Source: an uncultured Lachnospiraceae bacterium (lineage in GTDB: Bacteria > Bacillota > Clostridia > Lachnospirales > Lachnospiraceae). From it: 6,131 bases of DNA. The position numbers and the translations under genes are program-made. Of the stretch, positions 1-6,131 are shown in pieces. Under the pieces are notes generated by a model. That model made no database searches and had not been told where the DNA came from. It saw only the letters and a list, made by a program, of their open reading frames with translations. The first letter of the stretch is position 1; every line of letters starts with the position of its first letter. The stretch lies in NCBI GenBank assembly GCA_910586025.1, contig CAJUIO010000152.1:1-6131 (forward strand), read 5' to 3'.

Positions 1-752
1 AGATAGATTTCCCTGAAAACCTTAAAAGAATTTATCAGGGACATAATTGTCACAAAAAGGATGGTGGAGGACAGATATCTCAGCTTAATATGCCAGAAAA
101 TCTGAAAGGGCGTTGCGCTCTCGAGCACCGCCACCTCCAGAATATCCTTGGGGATGCTGGAAAGGGCCGCCATGAACAGAATCATATTGTAGCCCAGATT
201 CTTCCACAAAAACAGAATGACAATTACCACCTGGGCCTTGGAGGACTTGATCCAGTCCACCTTGTCCGCTCCGAAGATGGCGGTAAAATCATTTACAATC
301 CCGTTAAAGTGAAACAAAACCTGCCAGATCAATATAATGGATGCCACGGGCACCATCATGGGACTTAAGAAAAAAGTCCTGAACTGGCTCTTCAAGGGAA
401 TCTCGCTCTCAAGCATCATGGCAAGCGCAAGGGAGAGCACCACCGCAAGCGGCACAGCCACCACGGAAAATTTCATGGTATTTGAGGCCGCCTGCTGAAA
501 CGCCGCATTCTGAAACACCTTAACAAAGTTGTCAAAGAACACGAACTGTTTACTGATGGGATTATCTACCATAGAATAGTAGATAACCACCAGAAAAGGC
601 AGTACAAAAAACAGGAGTACGCCTGCAAGGCTGGGAAAAAGATATCCCCAGGATATCCTGATCCCCCTTGCCGTCCTCTTGTCCCTTTTCCTGTCCCTCT
701 TTTTCTCTCTGATTTTGTCAGAGTGTAAGATATTCTTCATCTTTCCTATCAT
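1..752 (-). CDS. CUT1 sugar ABC transporter permease, MalF/UgpA type (3' end cut by window edge)
   Basis: This is an inner-membrane subunit of a carbohydrate (CUT1) ABC importer, which would form the channel with a MalG-type partner. The reading frame stays open for 250 residues and runs off the left edge; family members have about 290-310, so roughly the last 45 are missing. Visible in order: a very basic cytoplasmic N-terminus (Lys/Arg-rich, residues 13-32), a first membrane helix at about 37-62, further hydrophobic helices at about 94-114, 128-147 and 174-197, then the ATPase-coupling EAA loop at 206-225, and the start of another helix with the tail 'SLINSFKVFREIYL' typical of Clostridia CUT1 permeases. 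In the EAA loop the usual Gly is Ser212 and the usual Leu-Pro end is Leu-Arg. ATG at 752 lies only 2 bases after the upstream stop, so translation is probably coupled; an in-frame stop at 767-765 excludes longer forms. ATG at 740 is an alternative, with AGGA too close to it. The substrate cannot be predicted. Confidence 0.93.
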   Translation of the reverse strand, partial: MIGKMKNILHSDKIREKKRDRKRDKRTARGIRISWGYLFPSLAGVLLFFVLPFLVVIYYSMVDNPISKQFVFFDNFVKVFQNAAFQQAASNTMKFSVVAVPLAVVLSLALAMMLESEIPLKSQFRTFFLSPMMVPVASIILIWQVLFHFNGIVNDFTAIFGADKVDWIKSSKAQVVIVILFLWKNLGYNMILFMAALSSIPKDILEVAVLESATPFQIFWHIKLRYLSSTILFVTIMSLINSFKVFREIY

Positions 753-754
753 AT

Positions 755-3001
755 TTAACTCGTTTCATTCAGGTAAAGCTGTACGCGGTTCTGAATCACG
801 TCTATCACGCTCTCAAGGCTCTTCTGATCCTCAAAATAACCGGATGTCTCCTCCAAAATAATGCTCAGGATCTCCTGATCCATACGCTCTCCTGACTGGG
901 CCGACTCAATCATCTCAAGCACCCGGTCTGTCTGCTCCTGTGAGGAGGCATAGACCTCCACCGTAAAATCATCGCTTCCCAGGTTCATGGACCAGGTACT
1001 CTTTGCAACTTCCTTCTCCGCTCCGTTTTCATCCTTCCCATACACCGGCTTTCTATCATTCTCAAGCTGTTTCAAGAGAGCCGAACGCAGGATGGGAAAG
1101 CCTCCGTTAGGAGAACCCACGTTTTCCTGTCTGTCCTTTGACACATTAAAACGGATAAACTCCCACACACCCTCCTTGTTTTCCGAGGATGCGCTCATGC
1201 CCACCGTGGTTCCGTTAGAAGACAGCGTAAGGCCGCTCTCTCCAAAGGTGGGATATCCGATCAGGTTCACCGGACCGCCGAATATAAATTCGTACAGCTG
1301 GTACTGCGAAGCCGCAGTGACCGTATCATTGTAAAGCAGGATCTCGCCGCTGCGCAGCTTTTCCAGAGACGGGTCATACTCTGCCTGTGCGGGAAACCGC
1401 TTCACGAATTCCAGGATCCTTTTGAATTCTTCCCCTGTAAAATCGCATTTCGTGTTTTCCTTATCCACGAACAGTCCCTGGTTCATGGTACACATCAGAT
1501 ACAGAATCTGACTTCTGTCAGCTCCCGGCAGAAGCTGCGTGCCTGTCCCCTTCGCATCCGAAAGGGCCATCATGTCTTCCAGCGTCCAGCTCTTTTCCTC
1601 TCCCACATCGGAAATCTTTCCTATGATTGCGTCCACTCCGTAGTAAGGCATCATGGCATAAAGCTTTCCTTCTCTCTCATATGCCTTCAGAACACTCTCC
1701 ACATAGTCCTCTCTCTTTATGATGGTGTCCTCATCCAGATAAGGATTCAAATCCTCCAGAACGCCCAGAGAAATCAGTTTTTCCAACGTCAGCGGACAAT
1801 AAGTCAGATCAATCATATCCGGTATATTTCCGTTTGTCAGGTCTGCGCCAAACAGATCTATCCTTGCCGAAATGTCATCCGCCGTATCTCCGTACTCCTT
1901 CACTTCAATTCTGTATTTATCACTCTGCCTGTTAAAGGCCGTAATATCTCTCTCCGCATAGAAAGACAGATAGTAAGCTCCGTAGGTCAGAATCTCTTTT
2001 TCCGGCACCTCGCTGCGGTTCTTTTTCGTGAGCAACACAACCTCTCTTCCACTCTCTCCCGTAGTGAAATCATTGGTAAGGGCCGCCACCCTGCCGTCCT
2101 CAAGCAGCTCAAAGGAATCCAGAAAAGCCGAATTTACATCCATATCCGTCCATTTAAGAAGCTGGGTGGGCTGTTCGTCCGACAGATTCAGGGAATAAAG
2201 AACGCCCTCCACTGTATACAGAAGATCCGAATCCGGACTTCCCTGATAAGTCCCGTAGGCAAGCGGAACCTGAGTTTTTAACGGCACAAGCTCCCGGTAG
2301 TCCCCGCTGATCTCCATGACCTCGAAATCACGGTCTCCATAATAAGCCGTTCCCACCCTGCCATTTTTCATGAGGAACAGATTATTCATAAAATGTCCTG
2401 TGGAGATCTTTCCCCGGAGCGCTCCCTGCGGATCCAGCACAAAGATGTCCGTTCCGTTACAGACATAAAAATTTCCTTCCAGGTCGCAGAGCAGATTCGC
2501 AAAATAAAAATCGGGATTCCCCAGAAAAATCTCACCCGTGTCCACCGATAAAAGCTCCTCCCCGTCCGAAGTCAGTTTCTTTAATATCACGCTCTCAAGC
2601 ACAGGCTCCGCCGCCGTCAGATCCTTATAAGCCCTGAGTCCGATCAGCAGATTTCCCTCTCCGTCAATGCCCAGACCCTCTGGAATCGTATTCTCCGGCA
2701 GATCTATCGGTATCTGCCTGCTCTCCATGTTCTCAACATTCAGGTTAAACAGCTTAACCCCCAGCTCGTTACCCTCCAGATAATAGACGTTTCCCTCCCT
2801 GCCAAGAACCGCATCCGAGATGTAGTTTCCCTCTTCGGCAGTAAGGGAATGATATTCCCCCACATAAATCTGCTCGTCACCGGACTGCTTCTCCTCCTGC
2901 ACGGCCTTCTTTTCCTGACCTGAGCACCCGCACAGGGCAGCGGCGGTCATAACCGCCGCCGCAAATAACCCTGTAAGTCTCCATGCTTTTATTCTTCTCA
3001 T
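755..3001 (-). CDS. Extracellular solute-binding lipoprotein with N-terminal beta-propeller-like region (second of tandem pair)
   Basis: This is a membrane-anchored substrate-binding protein of an ABC importer, 748 residues, far longer than the usual 400-550. It has a signal peptide with lipobox Leu-Cys-Gly-Cys, lipidated Cys at 26, then a charged linker. Residues about 45-330 show repeated Gly/Asp turn motifs followed by beta strands ('DGEGNLLIGL' at 113, 'DLEGNFYV' at 173, 'EDGRVAAL' at 301), the pattern of a beta-propeller or NHL-like domain. From about 335 to the end is a family-1/8-type solute-binding domain ('DITAFNRQSDKYRIEVKEYG', 'GVLEDLNPYLDED', 'VLKAYEREGKLYAMM', 'SWTLEDMMAL', 'GVWEFIRF', C-terminal 'VIQNRVQLYLNE'). 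Its upstream neighbour is a clear paralogue over the full length. ATG at 3001 is chosen because AGGAG lies 6 bases upstream; an in-frame TTG at 3004 is only 3 bases from that site. It ends 2 bases before the permease start. The role as transporter receptor follows from family and context; the ligand and the function of the propeller are unknown. Confidence 0.93.
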   Translation of the reverse strand: MRRIKAWRLTGLFAAAVMTAAALCGCSGQEKKAVQEEKQSGDEQIYVGEYHSLTAEEGNYISDAVLGREGNVYYLEGNELGVKLFNLNVENMESRQIPIDLPENTIPEGLGIDGEGNLLIGLRAYKDLTAAEPVLESVILKKLTSDGEELLSVDTGEIFLGNPDFYFANLLCDLEGNFYVCNGTDIFVLDPQGALRGKISTGHFMNNLFLMKNGRVGTAYYGDRDFEVMEISGDYRELVPLKTQVPLAYGTYQGSPDSDLLYTVEGVLYSLNLSDEQPTQLLKWTDMDVNSAFLDSFELLEDGRVAALTNDFTTGESGREVVLLTKKNRSEVPEKEILTYGAYYLSFYAERDITAFNRQSDKYRIEVKEYGDTADDISARIDLFGADLTNGNIPDMIDLTYCPLTLEKLISLGVLEDLNPYLDEDTIIKREDYVESVLKAYEREGKLYAMMPYYGVDAIIGKISDVGEEKSWTLEDMMALSDAKGTGTQLLPGADRSQILYLMCTMNQGLFVDKENTKCDFTGEEFKRILEFVKRFPAQAEYDPSLEKLRSGEILLYNDTVTAASQYQLYEFIFGGPVNLIGYPTFGESGLTLSSNGTTVGMSASSENKEGVWEFIRFNVSKDRQENVGSPNGGFPILRSALLKQLENDRKPVYGKDENGAEKEVAKSTWSMNLGSDDFTVEVYASSQEQTDRVLEMIESAQSGERMDQEILSIILEETSGYFEDQKSLESVIDVIQNRVQLYLNETS
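2940..2959 (-). repeat. GC-rich perfect inverted repeat (hairpin) inside signal-peptide codons
   Basis: In the mRNA, GCGGCGGU and ACCGCCGC form a perfect 8-bp stem with a UAUG loop. It occupies nucleotides 43-62 of the second lipoprotein gene and encodes the symmetrical stretch AAAVMTAAA of the signal peptide. There is no following U-tract, so it is not an intrinsic terminator. It may be a by-product of alanine codons (GCG/GCC), or it may influence translation or mRNA decay between the two lipoprotein genes. Confidence 0.5.
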
Positions 3002-3005
3002 CAAT

Positions 3006-3012
3006 CTCTCCT
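3006..3012 (-). promoter_or_regulatory. Ribosome binding site of the second solute-binding lipoprotein
   Basis: AGGAGAG on the minus strand within the 16-base gap between the two lipoprotein genes. Its AGGAG core is 6 bases before ATG 3001 and only 3 bases before the in-frame TTG at 3004, so it supports the ATG start. Separate strong initiation here suggests the second lipoprotein does not depend on coupling. Confidence 0.75.
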
Positions 3013-3017
3013 GTCCC

Positions 3018-5546
3018 TTAACTGTTTTCCTTCACATAAATGGAGATCCGGTTCTGAATAATCTCCGCAGTCTCACCGGCAGTTTTCTGTCCCTTGAAGA
3101 AGGGTGCGGTTTCCTCTGTAATGATATTGACAAGCTCCTCATTTACCGAACCCGAGGTTCTCTCCGCGGAAGCGATGATCTGCCTGACCGCCTCGACCTC
3201 CTCAGGCTTTGCGGCATAGATATCAATGTTGAAATCATCATATCCCCAGCTGGTTTTCATCTGCTCCACCTGCTTGCCGTTTTCATCCTCATAATACTCC
3301 GGAGTCGAATCCAGCTCAAACTGCTTTTCAAGAGAAGATTTTTTCACCGGGAATCCCCAGGAGCCGTGTTCACTCACAAGGCTGTCCTGATATTCATCGG
3401 AAATGATGGTCTTTACGAATTCCCACGCCCCATCCTTATGCTTGGATTTGGCATTGATGGCGGCGCTCCCTCCCGTGGCCTGGATCAGGTTTCCTTTTCT
3501 TTCACTGTTGGGATAGCCGATATAAGTCACGTCTTCGCCGAAAAGGCCGTTCATCATCTGATACTCCTGCACGGAGCTCAGGCTGGTCTGCATCAGCAGG
3601 AGCTTATCGGAGCGAAGCTTTGCCGAGGTTCCCTCGTCTTCTGTGTTATTATAATCAGGCTCCTCCGGAAACTTGTTTGCAAATTCCAGGACACGGACAA
3701 AATCCTGACTGTCAAAGCTGCACGTTGACTTTTCCCAGTCGATAAATTCGTCAATATTATTATAAATACAATAATAGAAAATACTCATCCTGCTTCCGTA
3801 CTGGAAAATATTCTCCGGATTTCCGCTTTCTGCAAAATCAAGCATTTCGCTCAGAGTCCATCCCGTCGTATCTCCCACCTTTGAGGTCTTTGCCACAGTG
3901 GTTGTGACATAAAACTGCGAAATGATTCCGTAGAGCTTTCCGTCCACCTCGTAAGCCTTCAGGACATTTTCCAGATAATCGGACTTATTCATTCCATCCT
4001 TTTCCATATAGGGGAACAGATCCTCCAGCACTCCCTTGCTGGCATACTGCTTAAAATCAATATTGGAAATATCAATAATGTCCGGTCCGTTCCCGCTGGT
4101 GATATCATTGTTGAACTGAGTAAGGCCCGAGTTATAATCATCGGACATATACTCCTTCACCTTGATCCTGTAATTGCTGTTAGTCTTATTAAAGTTGATG
4201 ATGTTGCGCCGCACTCTCTGATCCAGCCACATGGTCGCATACAGGATTTCTTCCTTCTCCGCAACCTGGTCAGCCGGTGTCTTGGTCAGATAGACCAGAG
4301 AATACTCGGGGTCATCAGAGGAGTAATCCCGCAGCACGGCCCAGATTCTGCCGTCCGCAAGCTGTCCCATCTCCCTGACATCATCGCTGTTGATATCCGC
4401 ATCCAGCCATTCAAAGAGATCCTCCCTGCTGTCATTGGTAAAATCATATGTATATACAACACTGTCCGTGCTCACCAGAACGCCCTTTTCCAGTCCCATG
4501 TGATAGCTTGCGTTGTAGGACCTGCTGTCGTTCATAAGGTTTTCACCCTTTACCGTATCCCCCAGCTTCTTTGCCTTGAAATCCACCGGATGGATCTCAT
4601 CGCCTTCACTTCCCCAGGTTTTCATGTACACCTGGCCTTCCTTGCTTGCAAAAAGGCTGTCAACCCAGTTCTCCACGGCAATGGTTCCCAGCTTGTTCCC
4701 CTGGGAATCAAGCAGATAGATTGTGCTGCTCCCGTCGCTGAAATAAATATTTCCCTCACCGTCCAGAGCCATCTGCTGAATATATGCATTGTCCGGATCG
4801 TCGAACACAGGCTTAAGGTCGATGACAGAACTCACCTCCCCGCTTTCCGCCAGGACTCTCCACAGCTCCAGATAGCTCTCAAACTGCGGCATCTCTTCTC
4901 CCGAAGAATCTTCGGATGCTACAAAAGTGGCAGAAGAAGAGGTGGACGATATGGCGACTGTTCCGGAGGATACCACCCTCTCCGTGACTACGGCAGTCTC
5001 TGAACCGTCTTCCCCGCTCTCCTCATCATCCTGTGCGTCTTCCTCACCCTCCTTGGGAGAGTCCTCGCCGGCAGAATCTTCCTCCGGAGCGGTTCCTTCC
5101 GTTCCGTCCTGAGCATCTGCATCTGAATCCGCATCCTCTCCGGGCTGTGCGCTGTCATTGTCCGTCCCAATCTGCACATAGCGTGAAACCACCATGATCA
5201 GATTTCCGTCTGCGTCCGCATCCATGTACTGTATGGAAGAATTCTCGTCAATTTCAACGGGAAGCTGTTTACTCTCGCCGCTGGCAAGATCAACCTGGAA
5301 CAATCCGTTTGTGCTCTCTCCCGTATTCTCGTCCCAGGAGGAACCGTACATGATGAGGCTTCCCCCTGCCGCCACGGTATTGCCGATATAATCCACTCCC
5401 AGCTCCAGCTTCTGATACTCCGGCACATAATAGAACTCTTTTCTCGGCTGGCTTTCCTTTCCCCCGCCTTTGCCGCAGCCCGCAAGTGACAGAGCCACAG
5501 CGCCCGCAAGCAGACCTGCCAATAGTTTGTTTTTATAACTTTTCAT
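3018..5546 (-). CDS. Extracellular solute-binding lipoprotein with beta-propeller-like region and acidic insertion (first of tandem pair)
   Basis: This is a substrate-binding lipoprotein of 842 residues and the first gene of the transporter operon. Signal peptide residues 1-23 end in lipobox Leu-Ala-Gly with lipidated Cys24, followed by a Gly/Lys linker. A propeller-like region spans about 38-425 with turn-strand motifs such as 'DADGNLIMVV' (111), 'DGEGNIYFSDGSSTIYLLD' (262) and 'LADGRIWAVLRD' (397). It is interrupted at about 129-217 by an Asp/Glu-rich then Ser/Thr-rich low-complexity stretch that the paralogue lacks. The solute-binding domain is about 432-842, with 'NIINFNKTNSNYRIKVKEY', 'GVLEDLFPYMEKDG', 'VLKAYEVDGKLYGII', 'GWTLSEML', 'GAWEFVKTI' and the tail 'IIQNRISIYVKE'. 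The start at 5546 has GAGGT 7 bases upstream and immediately precedes an ideal signal peptide. The stop lies 16 bases before the next gene. The domain assignment is secure for the C-terminal half and pattern-based for the propeller. The ligand is probably a saccharide, by inference from the CUT1-type permease. Confidence 0.93.
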   Translation of the reverse strand: MKSYKNKLLAGLLAGAVALSLAGCGKGGGKESQPRKEFYYVPEYQKLELGVDYIGNTVAAGGSLIMYGSSWDENTGESTNGLFQVDLASGESKQLPVEIDENSSIQYMDADADGNLIMVVSRYVQIGTDNDSAQPGEDADSDADAQDGTEGTAPEEDSAGEDSPKEGEEDAQDDEESGEDGSETAVVTERVVSSGTVAISSTSSSATFVASEDSSGEEMPQFESYLELWRVLAESGEVSSVIDLKPVFDDPDNAYIQQMALDGEGNIYFSDGSSTIYLLDSQGNKLGTIAVENWVDSLFASKEGQVYMKTWGSEGDEIHPVDFKAKKLGDTVKGENLMNDSRSYNASYHMGLEKGVLVSTDSVVYTYDFTNDSREDLFEWLDADINSDDVREMGQLADGRIWAVLRDYSSDDPEYSLVYLTKTPADQVAEKEEILYATMWLDQRVRRNIINFNKTNSNYRIKVKEYMSDDYNSGLTQFNNDITSGNGPDIIDISNIDFKQYASKGVLEDLFPYMEKDGMNKSDYLENVLKAYEVDGKLYGIISQFYVTTTVAKTSKVGDTTGWTLSEMLDFAESGNPENIFQYGSRMSIFYYCIYNNIDEFIDWEKSTCSFDSQDFVRVLEFANKFPEEPDYNNTEDEGTSAKLRSDKLLLMQTSLSSVQEYQMMNGLFGEDVTYIGYPNSERKGNLIQATGGSAAINAKSKHKDGAWEFVKTIISDEYQDSLVSEHGSWGFPVKKSSLEKQFELDSTPEYYEDENGKQVEQMKTSWGYDDFNIDIYAAKPEEVEAVRQIIASAERTSGSVNEELVNIITEETAPFFKGQKTAGETAEIIQNRISIYVKENS
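4896..5162 (-). other. Acidic then Ser/Thr-rich low-complexity insertion within the first lipoprotein
   Basis: Residues 129-217 of the 842-residue lipoprotein. Residues 129-183 contain 25 Asp/Glu in 55 positions and a single Lys; residues 184-217 are rich in Ser, Thr, Val and Ala. The paralogue has only a short loop at the equivalent place, between the first propeller-like strands ('NLLIGLRAYKD' versus 'NLIMVVSRYVQ'). The segment is predicted to be disordered and surface-exposed. Its DNA contains repeated GATGC units (for example around 5110-5135), which suggests growth by replication slippage. Confidence 0.75.
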
Positions 5547-5553
5547 TCATATT

Positions 5554-5558
5554 ACCTC
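5554..5558 (-). promoter_or_regulatory. Ribosome binding site of the first solute-binding lipoprotein
   Basis: GAGGT on the minus strand, 7 bases before the ATG at 5546. It decides between two overlapping ATGs: the other (5550) is only 3 bases away and opens a frame of just five codons. Confidence 0.7.
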
Positions 5559-5569
5559 ATAATATTGTG

Positions 5570-5593
5570 GTTTGTATTTAACTTCATACAAAC
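5570..5593. promoter_or_regulatory. Perfect 8+8 bp inverted repeat over promoter, candidate operator
   Basis: The arms GTTTGTAT and ATACAAAC are perfect inverses separated by 8 bases (plus-strand arms 5570-5577 and 5586-5593). The repeat overlaps the downstream edge of the -10 hexamer and covers the predicted start site near 5585. Because one arm would lie upstream of the transcript start, it is better explained as a protein-binding site in DNA than as an RNA hairpin. Position and symmetry suit a dimeric repressor, but the protein is not encoded in the window and no family can be assigned. Confidence 0.5.
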
Positions 5594-5620
5594 TATAGCA
5601 CAGTACGTAACCTGACACAA
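5592..5620 (-). promoter_or_regulatory. Sigma-A-type extended -10 promoter for the transporter operon
   Basis: On the minus strand a -10 hexamer TATAGT (5597-5592; 5 of 6 consensus bases) is preceded directly by TGC, the extended -10 element (5600-5598). A weak -35, TTGTGT (5620-5615), lies at the ideal 17-base spacing, with A/T-rich sequence further upstream. The predicted transcription start is near 5585, giving a leader of about 39 bases before the ATG at 5546. The weak -35 combined with an extended -10 suggests moderate activity that a regulator could tune. This is the only good promoter in the intergenic region; it is a prediction from sequence only. Confidence 0.65.
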
Positions 5621-5672
5621 TGAAAATTAGTCTTAAATTTTTCTTTAGAAATGTACTGAATTTTGTTTCGCA

Positions 5673-6131
5673 TCAGTTTTTGAAGCTGTGAATCGGAGCC
5701 GGAATCCTTCCGCCCCTGTTCACAAACGCCTCGCAGGAAAAGGAATTTACCGGCATGATGGGCGCGTATCCCAAAAGACCCCCGAACTCTACCGTCTCCC
5801 CCACGCCCTTTCCCTCCACGGGAATAATTCTCACAGCCGTAGTCTTCTGATTCACCATGCCGATAGCCATCTCGTCCGCTATGATTCCCGACAGGGTGGA
5901 TGCCTTTGTGTCCCCCGGGACAGCGATCATGTCAAGTCCCACGGAACAGACGCATGTCATGGCTTCCAGCTTTTCCAGGGTGAGGGCACCGGCCTCCACC
6001 GCCGCGATCATCCCCTGATCCTCGCTAACAGGAATGAAAGCGCCGCTCAATCCTCCCACATAGGAGGAAGCCATAACGCCGCCCTTTTTTACCTGATCGT
6101 TCAAAAGCGCCAGCGCCGCCGTGGTTCCCGG
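5673..6131 (-). CDS. UPF0210 / DUF711 (PFL-like) family protein, C-terminal part (5' end outside window)
   Basis: The frame is open from the right edge (first codon at 6131) to TGA at 5675-5673, giving the last 152 residues. Full-length UPF0210 proteins have about 450, so about two thirds lie outside. Recognition rests on the conserved C-terminal run: 'GGVMASSYVGGLSGAFIPVS', 'CSVGLDMIAVPGDT', 'GIIADEMAIGMVNQKTTAVR', 'GLLGYAPIMPVNSF' and 'RGGRIPAPIHSFKN'. The family is widespread in anaerobic bacteria and archaea. From memory, its structure resembles pyruvate formate-lyase-type folds, and it is often preceded by a small ACT-domain (UPF0237) gene, which would lie to the right of this window. 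Its biochemical function is not established, and the canonical glycyl-radical motif of true pyruvate formate-lyases is not visible here. It is probably not functionally tied to the transporter: the next gene has its own promoter and lies 126 bases away. A TTG at 6104 is not the start, because the frame and the family similarity continue upstream of it. Confidence 0.93.
   Translation of the reverse strand, partial: PGTTAALALLNDQVKKGGVMASSYVGGLSGAFIPVSEDQGMIAAVEAGALTLEKLEAMTCVCSVGLDMIAVPGDTKASTLSGIIADEMAIGMVNQKTTAVRIIPVEGKGVGETVEFGGLLGYAPIMPVNSFSCEAFVNRGGRIPAPIHSFKN

Noticed and set aside
680..716. Nearly pure purine tract on the minus strand, at the start of the permease gene
   Set aside because: It is explained by the Lys/Arg/Glu/Asp-rich cytoplasmic N-terminus (AAG, AGG, GAG and GAC codons) and needs no separate function.
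3002..3004. TTG as start of the second lipoprotein
   Set aside because: It is directly followed by ATG at 3001, and the Shine-Dalgarno spacing is 3 bases for TTG but 6 for ATG.
4500..5003. Plus-strand open frame of 167 codons
   Set aside because: It lies entirely antisense to the well-supported 842-residue lipoprotein, and its translation shows no recognisable domain or lipoprotein/membrane pattern. The same holds for the plus-strand frames at 90-368, 679-861, 987-1334, 3366-3728, 4927-5112 and 5194-5391.
4988..5179. Minus-strand frame of 63 codons, Arg/Met-rich
   Set aside because: It is a frame-shifted reading of the acidic repeat-rich stretch of the first lipoprotein, so its composition is a by-product. 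The frame at 5198-5509 is likewise an out-of-frame reading of the same gene.
5533..5550. Five-codon leader frame overlapping the start of the first lipoprotein
   Set aside because: Its ATG (5550) is only 3 bases from the ribosome binding site, and it ends after five codons; it is most likely a chance overlap.
5623..5641. Inverted repeat AAAATT-N7-AATTTT as terminator or operator
   Set aside because: The arms are A/T only, there is no GC stem or T-run, and such repeats are expected by chance in this A/T-rich gap.
5673..5760. Glycyl-radical motif at the end of the UPF0210 protein
   Set aside because: The Gly-rich tail 'RGGRIPAP' does not match the canonical Arg-Val-Ser/Ala-Gly-Tyr-type motif of true glycyl-radical enzymes; it is the ordinary UPF0210 C-terminus.

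Overview
The window looks like chromosomal DNA of a Gram-positive, probably anaerobic member of the Clostridia, most likely Lachnospiraceae. This placement is inferred from the moderate base composition, two lipid-anchored binding proteins, a CUT1-type sugar permease with the Clostridia-style tail 'SLINSFKVFREIYL', purine-rich Shine-Dalgarno sites and a UPF0210 gene. No rRNA or marker gene is present to confirm it. All four genes lie on the minus strand, so transcription runs from right to left. No gene-free stretch exceeds 300 bases; the longest gap is 126 bases (5547-5672).

Layout from right to left, in transcription order. (1) 6131-5673 is the C-terminal third of a UPF0210/DUF711 ('PFL-like') protein that runs off the right edge. 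(2) 5672-5547 is an A/T-rich intergenic region. It holds an extended -10 promoter (TTGTGT-17-TGC-TATAGT read as -35, spacer ending in TGC, -10), a perfect 8+8 bp inverted repeat over the -10 and start-site area, and a ribosome binding site. (3) 5546-3018 is an 842-residue substrate-binding lipoprotein with an N-terminal beta-propeller-like region, a long acidic/serine-rich insertion and a C-terminal family-1-type solute-binding domain. (4) After 16 bases, 3001-755 is a 748-residue paralogue with the same architecture but no acidic insertion. (5) After 2 bases, 752-1 is a CUT1 inner permease of MalF/UgpA type, cut by the left edge after 250 residues.

Genes 3 to 5 form one tightly packed operon: two large binding lipoproteins would deliver a ligand (probably an oligosaccharide or glycan fragment, not identifiable here) to a permease. 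The second permease (MalG type) would be expected just beyond the left edge. CUT1 operons of Bacillota often lack an ATPase gene and use a shared MsmK-type ATPase; none is visible here.

The least ordinary feature is the pair of adjacent paralogous propeller-plus-binding-domain lipoproteins serving one transporter, one of them with a roughly 85-residue disordered acidic loop. The operator-like inverted repeat on the promoter and a GC-rich hairpin inside the signal-peptide codons of the second lipoprotein are secondary points of interest. I see no mobile element, CRISPR array, tRNA or rRNA.
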